Part shown: piece by piece, positions 24,022 to 32,935 of the stretch | How the letters are laid out: every line of letters begins with the position of its first letter | Position numbering within the stretch: the stretch's first letter is position 1 | Source: Cristatella mucedo | Lineage: Eukaryota > Bryozoa > Phylactolaemata > Cristatellidae | Direction: 5' to 3' | Length of the DNA stretch: 64,000 nucleotides | NCBI GenBank assembly: GCA_009760855.2 | Contig: WPIO01000359.1 | Location: 1 to 64,000, forward strand | The notes under the pieces: generated by a model | Database searches by the model: none | Seen by the model: the letters and a program-made list of their open reading frames with translations, nothing else | Told to the model about the DNA's origin: nothing | Program-made: the position numbers and the translations under genes

Positions 24022-25588
24022 GCATCTGCTAGGTTGTGTTGTTGCCAGGTTGACCTGCTGCCAGGGTAGCTGCTGCTGCCAGGGTGACCTGATGCCAGGG
24101 TACCCTCTGCCTGGGTTTGCTGATGCCAGAGAGAGCTGCTGTCAGGGTGAGCTGCTGCCACGGTAAGCTGCTTCCTGGGTGAGGTCCAGCCTGGGTGGTC
24201 TCCTGCATAGGTGAGCTGCTGCAAAGATGAGCTGGAGCTAGGGTGCTGCCAGACTGAGCTTCTGCCAGGGTTAGCTGCTGTAAGGGTGTGCTGCTGCCAG
24301 GGTGTGCTGCTTCCAGGGTGAGCTGCTGCTAGGATGAACTGCTGCTAGGGAGAGCTGCTACGAGAGTTAGCTGCTGCTAGGGAAAGGCTGCTGCCTAGGT
24401 GTAAAGCTGGCAGGGTAGACTGCAGCTAGTGTGCACAGCTGACAAGGTACACAGCTGCCAGGGCATGCTGCTGCCAGGGTGGTCAGCTGCTATTGTGCAC
24501 TGCTGTCAGAATGAGCAGCTGGCAGGGTGAGCTGCTGTCAGGGTGGGCATCTGCCAGGGTGTGCTGCTGCCCCGGGGAACTGCTGCCAGGGAGAGCTGTT
24601 CCCAGGGTGAGCTGCTGCCAGATTAAGCTGCTGCAAGGGTACACTGCTGCCAAAATGCCGTGCTGCCAGAGTGACCTGCTGCTAGAGTGAGCTTTTGCCA
24701 GATTGAGCTGCTGCCATTGTAAGATGCTGCCAGGGTGAGCTGGTGCCTGATTAAGCTGCAGCCAGGGTAAGCTTCTGCCAGGGAGAGCTGCTTCCTGGGT
24801 AAGCTGCTGTAAGGGTGAACTCCAGCAAGGGAGAGCTCCTGCCTAATTGAGCTTCTCCCAGGGTGAGCTGCTGCAGTCATGAGCTTCTGCCAGGGTGACC
24901 TACTGCCAGCCAGAGCTGCTGCTAGGGTGAGCTGCTTACAGAGTGAGCTCCCTGCCTGAGAGAGCTGCTACCAGGGTGAGCTGTTTACTGGGAGAGCTGC
25001 TAACAGGGTGAGCTGCTACCAGCAAAAGCTGCTGCCATGGTGGCCAGCTGCCAGGGTGCCAATCTGCCTGGTTGTGCTTCTGCCAGGTTCTACAGCTGCC
25101 AGGGTGCGCTGCTGCCTGTGAGTTGTGCTGCCAGGGTGTGCTGCTGCCAAGGTGAACCACTACCAGGGTGCACTCCTACCAGTGTGAGCTGCTGCTTGGG
25201 TTACCTGCCGTCAGGGTGAGCTGATGTCAGGGTGCACTACAGTGAGTCTGAGCTAGTGCTAGGGCATGCTCATGCCTGGATGTGCTCCTCCTAGGTGTGC
25301 TCCTGCCACCGTGAACTTCTTCCAAGGTGAGCTGCTGCCATAGTGAACGTCTGGAAGAGTGAGCTGCTGCCAGGGTGAGCTGCTGCCAAGGTGGGCTGCT
25401 GACAGTGTGAGCAGCTGCCAGGATAAGTTGCCGCAATGGTGAGCTACTGCCAGGGCAAGCTGCTGCCAGGGTGAGTGGCTGCCAGGGTGAGCTGCTGGCA
25501 GAGTGAGCAGCTCTCCGGGTGCTCAGCTGCCAGTCTGAGTTCCTGCAAGGTTGCGGTGCTGCCACGGTGTGCTGCAGCCAGGTTGACG
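24022..25588 (+). repeat. Minisatellite block duplicated from 12300-13850 (copy 2)
   Basis: This is the partner of 12300-13850 at an 11,722-bp offset. It carries one extra 16-bp unit near 25412-25440. The homogeneous run 25601-25891 starts where similarity to copy 1 fades. Confidence 0.85.
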
Positions 25589-25600
25589 CGCTGCCAGGGT

Positions 25601-25891
25601 GTGCTGCTGCCAGGGTGTGCTGCTGCCAGGGTGTGCTGCTGCCAGGGTGTGCTGCTGCCAGGGTGTGCTGCTGCCAGGGTGTGCTGCTGCCAGGGTGTGC
25701 TGCTGCCAGGGTGTGCTGCTGCCAGGGTGTGCTGCTGCCAGGGTGTGCTGCTGCCAGGGTGTGCTGCTGCCAGGGTGTGCTGCTGCCAGGGTGTGCTGCT
25801 GCTGCCAGGGTGTGCTGCTGCCAGGGTGTGCTGCTGCCAGGGTGTGCTGCTGCCAGGGTGTGCTGCTGCCAGGGTGTGCTGCTGCCAGGGT
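25601..25891 (+). repeat. Homogeneous run of 18 identical 16-bp units
   Basis: Eighteen consecutive copies of gtgctgctgccagggt are identical, except that one unit near 25793-25803 has an extra ctg. This gives 18x16+3 = 291 bp. The neighbouring units are all degenerate. The amplified variant has gtgtgctg where the array consensus has gtgagctg, which removes the only TGA in the unit, so the run is open in all six frames. Confidence 0.95.
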
Positions 25892-26600
25892 GAGTTGCTG
25901 CTAGGATGAAATGCTGCCAGGAAGAGCTGCTGCCAGGGTTAGCCGCTGACACGGTAAGCTGCCACCAGGGTGAGCTCCTGCTAGAGTGAGCTCCTGCCAG
26001 GGTGAGCTGCTGCCTGGGTGAGCATCTGCCAGGGTAAGTTGCTGCCTAGGAGAGCTGCTGCCAGGGTGAGCTGATGCCAGGGTGAGCTGCATCTATTGTA
26101 TCCTGCTTCCAGGGTTTGCTTCTGCCATGATGTGCACCTGCCTCGGCGTTTTCCTTCCAGGGTTAACTGCTGCTGGGTTTTGCAGATCCCAGGATGAGAT
26201 GCTGATCGGGTGAGCTCCTGCCTGGGTTCGCATCTGCTTGGTTGTGTGGCTACCTGGGTGAGCAGCTGGCAGGGGAGCTGCTGCTGCCAGGGTGACCTGC
26301 TGCCAGGGTGCCCTGCTGCCAGGGTGCTCTGCTGCCAGCGTTAGCTGACGCTAGGGTGGGATTCTGCCAGGGTGTGCTCCAGCCTGGGTGTGCTCCTGCC
26401 TCGGTGAGCTGCTGCAAAAATGAGCTGGAGCTAGGGTGCTGCTAGATTAAGCTTCAGCCAGGGTTAGCTGCTGCAAGGGTATGCTGCTGCCAGGGTGAGC
26501 TCCAGCTAGGGAGAGCTACTGCCAGGGTGAAATGCTACCAAGGTGAGCTGCTGCCAGGTTGAGCTTCTGTTAGGGAGAGCTGCTGCCTGGGTGAGCAGCT

Positions 26601-27093
26601 GAATAATAATAAATACATTATGTTATTATTTAAGTTAACATAAAACCTAAGCCGTCGTAGCGTTTTCGGCAAACCTAGAGTCGAATCACCGAGCAATCCA
26701 AGGTCGCGTACCACGAGACAGCCCTAATTCACAGAAAGTGAAATAAACTTACCTGCTCTATTTAATTTACGGTAAGTAAACATTAATTTTTATTAACTTA
26801 TGCTAATTATTATGATAAAGCCACCCTTAAGTGTCAGCGCGGTTTTCGTCACAAGCACAACAGTATTCCGGATTACCAGTTACGGCTTGAAGGTAGCCCA
26901 ATGTGCTTCTCGTTGTCGTGGTGATTCTGCTAAGTGCTTCCATATATCGTCAATCTTGTTGGTAAGAGTCGTACATTTCGTGATTTCCCTTCTAGGCCGG
27001 TCCGTACCACAATGCCCGGCCACTGAGATTTCGGCGTTCTTTGTTGCTATGCCCTCTCTCCCTGCCTGTTTCCACCACTTCCTCAGTTTCCGT
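26601..27093 (+). repeat. Unit B: internal fragment of unit A
   Basis: The segment matches unit A from about 514 to 1008 and unit C from about 28212, from aataataataaatacatta to cctcagtttccgtt. Both ends are abrupt and meet tandem repeats: the 16-bp minisatellite on the left and the 17-bp minisatellite on the right. No coding function is seen. Confidence 0.87.
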
Positions 27094-27105
27094 TTAGTTC
27101 TGTCC

Positions 27106-27345
27106 CCACCCTGCCGGGCTGCACACCCTGCCGGGCTGCACACCCTGCCGGGCTGCATACCCTGCCGGGCTGCACACCCTGCCTGGCTGGGCACCCTGCC
27201 TGGCTGGGCACCCTGCCTGGCTGGGCACCCTGCCTGGCTGGGCACCCTGCCTGGCTGGGCACCCTGCCTGGCTGGGCACCCTGCCTGGCTGGGCACCCTG
27301 CCTGGCTGGGCACCCTGCCTGGCTGCGCACCCTGCAGGGCAATGC
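27106..27345 (+). repeat. 17-bp minisatellite
   Basis: About 14 units. The first four or five are of type gccgggctgcacaccct, and the rest are nearly identical units of type gcaccctgcctggctgg. The two types lie in separate blocks, which suggests two successive amplifications. Decayed units continue to about 27395. Confidence 0.93.
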
Positions 27346-27404
27346 ACCCTGCCAAGGTGCGCACCTTGCCAGCGTGAGCACCCTCGGTGTGTGTGTTCGT
27401 GTGT

Positions 27405-27567
27405 ACATGCAGAAGGCACACCCACACTGAGACCGTAAGTAAAAACACTCCACATAAAACTGGAATCATGCTAAAATAATGACTAATTTAAATAATTCAC
27501 TGATTCACTGAAACAAGTCGCTATACGTTTGATCAATTGCACTAGAATACACAGCCTCTAATTGGAT
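27405..27567 (+). repeat. Left arm of a ~150-bp inverted repeat
   Basis: The reverse complement of this arm matches 31588-31741. Shared landmarks on the right arm are gaggctgtgtgttc, gtgcaatcgatcaaacgtat, catgtttctgtgaatc, acagttttatgt and cttacggtctctgtgtgggtg. The arm lies next to a CA/GT-rich stretch and the 17-bp minisatellite on its outer side. Confidence 0.82.
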
Positions 27568-27651
27568 TTGCACACAGACACAAGCACACACACTCTCTCA
27601 CTTACTGGCAAGCCCAAGCATGTGCCCAAGCGCTCACACAAGCACACACAC
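27568..27651 (+). repeat. CA-rich spacer
   Basis: Imperfect cacacagacacaagcacacac and gcacacacacatgtg tracts. No gene is seen. Confidence 0.6.
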
Positions 27652-27925
27652 ATGTGAATATCTTTTAGTGTTACATGTAGTATTCAAAATTAATCATATT
27701 CATACCGGCATTTCCTGTAAACTGCTGTCATAGCTTTTAAGGTGATATGTCCCCTGGTACAAGTATTTAAGCTTGTTTGGTAAATTTTTAGTTCCGGAGA
27801 CATATATCCCTTAGTAGTAATTATAGTTTCAGCAATTGATTCATTATCTTACTACTATTTCCTTCAAACTGCAGGCATTTCGATTTAGGAGTTATGTTTC
27901 CTTCTGCAACTATTCAAGCTTTTTT
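27652..27925 (+). repeat. Diverged Sat132 monomers at the start of unit C
   Basis: About two decayed monomers of the AT-rich satellite. Landmarks include aatatcttttagtgttacatg (compare atatatcctttagtgttataa), tcataccggcatttcctg, gttccggagacatatatccc (compare cttccggaaatatatatcc) and ttatcttactactatttcc. The second monomer corresponds to the start of unit A. Confidence 0.75.
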
Positions 27926-28845
27926 GTTAATTTTGTTAATTGCAGGAGTTAACAGTACCATAAAGCAGCTGGAAACAGTGACTAAGGAAAAATACCTTCC
28001 GGCGATGTTCCCATTTTGCTTTTTAAGAGTAACGATAATTAATCGTTTGATAATATATAATAGAAAGCCAACCTAAATCTGTCCATTCATTAGCTGCTAA
28101 CGGCATGTTAACCATCCGACTCAAAGGTCAAGGGCGATAGTGTTCTGTTAAGTGGAAGGTACCCCGGTTTGCGTAATGAACCCAGCTTCAATTTTATATT
28201 CAGAACTTTCAAAGAGGAATAGTAATAAATACATTATGTTGCTATTTAAGTTAACATAAAACCTAAACCTTCGTAGCGTTTTCGGCAAACCTAGCGTCGA
28301 ATTACCGAGCGATCCAAGGTCGCCTACCACGAGACAGCCCACAATTGTGGAAAGGTAAATAAACTTACCGGCTTTGTTTAATTTACGGTAAGTAAAAATT
28401 AATTTTGATTAACGTATGCTAATTATTATGATATAGCCACCCTTAAGTGTCAGTGCGGTTTTCGTCACAAGCACAACAGTATTCCGGATTACCTGTTAAC
28501 GCAAGAGGGTAACCCGATGTGCTTCTCGTTGTCGTCGTGATTCTGCTAAGTACTTCCATCTATCGTCAATCTTGTCGGTAAGAGTCGTACATTGCGTGAT
28601 TTCCCTTCTAGGCCGGTCCGTACCACCATGCCCCAGCCGCTGAGATTTCGGCGTTCTTGTTTCCACCACTTCCTGAGTTTCTGTTCCCGACAGTGTGGAG
28701 TTACAGTCGCTTGCTTGGAGTAGGTCTCATTTGCTAAGAGAGATGTTTAAGGTAAAGTTTAGCCGCGGCATAGCTAGCGGCCTGGAGGGTTCATCTATCC
28801 TGGCCATGACTTGCTAAATGTCCTTGTAGGTACCCCTCGTGTATA
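27703..28845 (+). repeat. Unit C, part 1
   Basis: Matches unit A 1-1171. Differences include loss of about 26 bp at the equivalent of A 957-985 and scattered substitutions. It is interrupted after the tata at 28842-28845 by the 1722-bp element. Confidence 0.88.
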
Positions 28846-29499
28846 TGTAACCGGGTTCCAGGGGTCAGAGGCTATTTCCCACCAAACCCCTCCATACTCA
28901 GCCATGCTGCAGCTCGCCATGCCGCCGAGCTAGGGTAAGACGAGCGGCCGTCCGGTTAAACCTCTTTATATTAACGCATGCGCCAACAACAACAGAGCAA
29001 CTAAACAAGTCTACAGGGAGGGTCCTATACACAGTACACTACTGGGGTGCAAGACGACGCAGCAAGCGCGAACAAATGTGTTAGTTGGGGTTAGTCGGCT
29101 TCCGAAATCCTGTCGTTGTACCGACTCCGGATCCAACAGTTCGAGTGTACGCCGTCCAAAACCCGGCTGGCTGAGTAACTGCTGGCTAGTCTGAGTCGAC
29201 AACTACCACAGTCGTAAGCTTCCACCGAAAGACGCCAACACACGGGGGTCACGAACATGCTACACGGGGAAAGCTGAATAAAAACAAGTCAACAACGAGC
29301 GAGCTATCCAGCTCAGCTCGGGCCTTGGGTACTCGTTCCCTTGCGTGCGTGGCAGCATCGCCGGAGCACGCCTGCACGAATCCAGGTGCATAACTCGGCG
29401 AGACCGGGAGCCTCCAACACCACGACTTAGCCGACTTAGCACACTTGGCCAACTCCTAGTACCCAAGAGCCCCGGTGACCTCACGTCACTGCATACACC

Positions 29500-29571
29500 C
29501 CGGCCTAGCCGGTGACCCTAACCCTCACTATAGCCGTCCGGTCCCAGCCAACCGAACCCAGCCTGGGTACA
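29500..29571 (+). repeat. Internal copy of the element's terminal 74 bp
   Basis: Direct repeat of the element's right end. Both copies run from ggcctagccggtgaccctaa to cagcctgggtaca, with about one difference in the middle (gtccggtccc against gtcccgtccc). Confidence 0.88.
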
Positions 29572-30495
29572 TATGTCAGCCTACGGGGGAGACTCGTCCT
29601 CGTGTCTGCTATAGCCCCACCACGAGTCATGTCGAGCCATGCGGCCATCACAGAGGCTTTAACATGCTCAGTAGTGGCTGCCGAACAAGCCGTATCCTAA
29701 ACGTGGTTACAAAACGTTGTGGTTACAAAAGTCGGGTCTACACAAGTCGCGGTTACAAAAGTCATCACGCTGCTCTATATAAGAATCACTAAGCTGCAAA
29801 GTTCTCGAAGAAGATCCAGTTCCGGGAAGACGTATGTTGCTGCTCCGGGTGCCGTACTGACTAGTCGATGTCCTCTCTCGTGGTGTCAGTATGCATCGGT
29901 CAAACTGCTTCGCAGATGAACCTCGTTCACTTCAAGTCTCCAACTCTCCTTGCTGCACGATGTGATCGTAGTCAACATGATCCTCCGCTACAACACAAAA
30001 CAGACCAAGGGCACCATCACTCTTAATGGCTGGCACTGCACAGCACATGAACAGTCCATCAAAAATAACGAGTTGTCTTCCATTGGGGCTAGCTCATCTG
30101 GGAGCCCACTGGGCTGCTGTCTGATTCTCTGGGGCAGTCGTCGCTGGTTCAACTCCTCGGCTTGGTCGTTCAATGACGATGATGCAGTAGGTATGTTGAA
30201 GTGGGTCGATGACAATCATTAGCCTCCACCTGGATCGTCCAAGCTGCATTCGTGCAGGTCGTATTCAGCTTCGAAGGCAGGCAGTCTTCACACCAAGTGC
30301 CAATCTGGCTTTCAGCAGTTGATTTTCCCGAGCCCAAGATTGCTACTGTCTACAACTTATAACAATCGTGTTATTTCTACCCAAGATAGCGTAGGCACGC
30401 ACGCTATGAACTGCAGTTCTTCTCCCTGGCACGGACTAAAACGACTATACTAGCTGCTCTCCAGCTGTCATAGCCACAGCTAAAAATTAATGACC

Positions 30496-30567
30496 CAGGC
30501 CTAGCCGGTGACCCTAACCCTCACTATAGCCGTCCCGTCCCAGCCAACCGAACCCAGCCTGGGTACA
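30496..30567 (+). repeat. Terminal copy of the element's 74-bp direct repeat
   Basis: This is the right terminus of the insertion and the partner of 29500-29571. It is followed by the TATA target duplication. Confidence 0.88.
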
Positions 30568-31525
30568 TATACATTGTTTTATTTTGCAGTATTCGCCACC
30601 TTTTCGTTTTAGCAGCAATTTAGCATGTCCCCTCGTTTAGTTTAGTAACTCACGTCTTTTCTCCTTTGCCGACTTAGAATATAAACATCTGGTGTATAGC
30701 CTGAGTGTAAACAGCCTGTGCTGTTCAATGGACCACTCTTCGTAGCTTTAAACTTGCTACCGTGCCCGAGGCCCCTACACCTTTTTATTTGTATTGCACA
30801 AGTACACATGTGTTTGGTTGTGGCACTATATATCTTACTTTTATAGCTCGCCCGAACAGGTGATTCCCTACCCCACTTTGTCTTCCTGCCCCAACTGCAG
30901 GCTCAGCGACTGAAGTGGTATTTGTCAAGCCAGACCTTTCTTGCTATTTCGTTCGAAACTGTGGCTTGCTCTCCATGGTCATTACCTTTCGATGACGTTA
31001 TTGCTTGCTGGTAGTCCATGAAATGTGCTTCTCGTTCTCGTGGCTTGTTTGACCTGCTATGATGGATGCTACCAGCCGGACTAATACATTAGTTACTTTC
31101 TAATTGATGGCCCACACTTCGCCGAGCCTCTGTTTGCCGGAAGCTGGAAAGTAATAGTAATAGTAATAGTAATAGTAATAGGGCATCAGCTTCTTGTGAA
31201 GCCACTGCCGTTTAATCTCAGCTCGAACGGCTAGCTTCACTGAAAATGCTCCCTATAAATGTAGGTTGTCCGTCCACACAGATCGAGCTCGTTATAGCTT
31301 TGACTTTCGGACGCCTGTAGTTTTGCTCAGTAGTCACTCAGTGGGCTCTCAGTGTGCCAGACCATGTCGTTGCTTGCACACCATCCATGTGGAAAGGCTC
31401 TGAGAACGTGTGGCGATGCTGCTGCTGCCACTGCTTGGGCATCGGGCTGGCAGCAGGCTATAAAAGCCAGTTTGCCGCCCGAACGGCCACAAAATGTCTG
31501 AACTTTCTATGGGTCTGCCTTTGTC
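30568..31525 (+). repeat. Unit C, part 2
   Basis: Matches unit A 1168-2115. It lacks about 14 bp present in A near 1853-1872 and carries an expanded hexanucleotide at 31151-31180. No gene is recognised. It ends at ttgtc, followed by a G13 tract instead of Sat120. Confidence 0.88.
31151..31180 (+). repeat. (GTAATA)5 microsatellite
   Basis: Five copies of gtaata, where unit A has a single gtaata before gggcatcagc (about 1752). This expansion is specific to unit C. Confidence 0.93.
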
Positions 31526-31538
31526 GGGGGGGGGGGGG
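31526..31538 (+). repeat. G13 tract at the right edge of unit C
   Basis: Thirteen consecutive G lie exactly at the point where homology with unit A stops. About 50 bp of unassigned DNA follow before the inverted-repeat arm. Confidence 0.9.
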
Positions 31539-31587
31539 TTGGCTATCGGTGCTTTGTCTTGCCATCAGCTTCTGAGGTATGCAGGGC

Positions 31588-31741
31588 ATTTTCAATTTGA
31601 GGCTGTGTGTTCCAGTGCAATCGATCAAACGTATGGCGACATGTTTCTGTGAATCTGCTAATTATTTTAAATTGTCAGTAGTTTAGCATAATTACAGTTT
31701 TATGTAAAGTGTTTCTACTTACGGTCTCTGTGTGGGTGTTA
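31588..31741 (-). repeat. Right arm of the ~150-bp inverted repeat
   Basis: Reverse complement of 27405-27567. Outside it lie a CA-type microsatellite and a 14-bp minisatellite, which mirrors the order outside the left arm (GT-rich stretch, then 17-bp minisatellite). Confidence 0.82.
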
Positions 31742-31744
31742 ATA

Positions 31745-32095
31745 CTGTGTGTGCACACACAGACACCCACACCGACACACACACTCAGACACAGTCACAC
31801 ACACACACACACATACACACACACACACACACACACAGACACACACACACACAGACACACACACAGATGCACACACACAGACACACACAGACACACACAG
31901 ACACACACACACAGACACACACACGGAGACACATATGGACACACACACGGATGCACACACACAGACACACACACGGACACACACACGGACACACACACGG
32001 ACACACACACACAGACATAACTGACGCACTCACACACACACAGACACACACACACCCACACACTAACACTCACTTCCACGCTCTCCCACACATAC
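31745..32095 (+). repeat. CA-type microsatellite with interspersed GA/GG
   Basis: Mostly (CA)n with regular interruptions of the type cacacagacacacac, cacggacacac and cagatgcac. A threonine-histidine-rich frame and a valine-cysteine-rich frame are by-products of the repeat and are not genes. Confidence 0.95.
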
Positions 32096-32100
32096 ACACA

Positions 32101-32247
32101 TGCACCCAGCCGCCCACATCCAGCTGCCCATATCCAGCTGCCCACACCCAGCCGCCCACACCCAGCCGCCCACACCCAGCCGCCCACACCCAGCCGCCCA
32201 CACCCAGCCGCCCACACCCAGCCGCCCACACCCAGCCGCCCACACCA
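32101..32247 (+). repeat. 14-bp minisatellite
   Basis: About ten units of cagccgcccacacc. The first three are variants (cagctgcccatatc type) and the last seven are near identical. Confidence 0.94.
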
Positions 32248-32589
32248 ACGAGATCACACCCACCAAGTTGTCTGAAATTAATTGATAAATTCATCATACC
32301 GGTGAGCATACTACGTGTTTTATAGATATTGGAAAGCCTAAAGCTCAATATCAGCTGGGCCGGCATATGTCCTGTTGAATAAATATGCACGAAATCAAAG
32401 TGACTCAGACCAACTTGACCTTCCGTTAGACGACCTCATCAGCTCCACAATAAAGTCGGCCTACTTTCAGGTACATCGCATTGCTGAAATGTGGGCTTGT
32501 GTAGATAGGAATAGCCTGTTTCTGTTGGTCCATGCATTTATTTTCTTTCGACGCTCACTTTTAGGTCCCTTTGTTCCATGCTTCCTTTG
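32248..32589. other. About 340 bp with no detectable repeat or gene
   Basis: Mixed-composition DNA that I cannot match to any other part of the window. A frame at 32375-32641 runs on into the minisatellite and shows no recognisable domain. This is the least repetitive stretch outside the mobile elements and unit A/C, and therefore a possible unique anchor. Confidence 0.5.
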
Positions 32590-32935
32590 TTTATGCCACC
32601 ACTCTCCCACGTGCATGTGTCCTTGCTGCTACTGGCCATGAGGCCAGTGTCCCTGCTGCAACTTTACATGCTGCCACTGGCCATGCTGCCACCGGCCATC
32701 CTGCCACTGTCGATTCTGCCTGTGTCCATGCTACTTCTGTCCATGATGCAGCTGTCAATGCTGCCTGTGTCCATGCAGCCACTGGTTATGCTGCCTGTGG
32801 GTCTGCTGCCACAGCCGATTCTGCAGTGACTGTATTGCCACTGTCCATTTTGCCCTTGGCCCATGCTGCCACTGTCCGTGCTACCACTTTCAATGCTTCT
32901 ACGGACCTTGTTGACCTTGTGCATGCTGCCCATAT
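32590..32935 (+). repeat. 15-bp minisatellite
   Basis: Degenerate tandem units of catgctgccactgtc. Because 15 is a multiple of 3, frames read as pentapeptide repeats (Met-Leu-Pro-Leu-Ser-like and His-Ala-Ala-Thr-Gly-like), but substitutions between units are not codon-biased as far as I can see. The array meets the first Sat132 monomer at gcccatatatcctttattg. Confidence 0.88.

Larger units (their letters stand above)
21589..26600 (+). repeat. 16-bp minisatellite, right part (about 5 kb)
   Basis: This is the continuation of the 16-bp array after the LTR fragment, about 310 units. The section from 21830 repeats 14803-15003 almost exactly (ctccggccag at 14821 and 21850). The block 24022-25588 is the second copy of 12300-13850. 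The array ends at gagcagctg, where unit B begins with aataataataaatac. Confidence 0.94.
28846..30567 (+). mobile_element. 1722-bp LTR-retrotransposon-like insertion in unit C
   Basis: The element begins TGTAACCGGG and ends CTGGGTACA. It is flanked by TATA at 28842-28845 and 30568-30571, and unit A keeps the uninterrupted site at 1168-1171. A 74-bp terminal segment (30496-30567 region) is repeated inside at about 29500-29571, ending in the same GGGTACA. One reading is a 726-bp 5' LTR (28846-29571), a remnant internal region and a 3' LTR reduced to its last ~74 bp. The other is a single long LTR with an internal duplication. TATATAAG-like sequence lies near 29776 and AATAAA at 29276-29281. No gag, protease, reverse transcriptase or integrase motif and no convincing primer-binding site was found, so it is non-autonomous or deleted. 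Confidence 0.8.

Noticed and set aside
25227-25952. 241-codon minus-strand frame and several plus-strand frames over the 16-bp minisatellite
   Set aside because: A 16-nt unit without stops reads as a 16-residue repeat in all frames of the minus strand. There is no start context, domain or frame preference.
26800-27438. 212-codon plus-strand and 191-codon minus-strand frames across unit B and the 17-bp minisatellite
   Set aside because: They join a fragment of a non-coding dispersed repeat to a minisatellite. The equivalents in units A and C do not keep the frame.
29950-30222. 90-codon frame, and one on the opposite strand, in the 1722-bp element
   Set aside because: No recognisable gag, protease, RT or integrase motif on either strand, and a length expected by chance.
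31732-32325. 197-codon Thr/His-rich frame and Val/Cys-rich frames on the other strand
   Set aside because: Direct translation of CA-type microsatellite and the 14-bp minisatellite.
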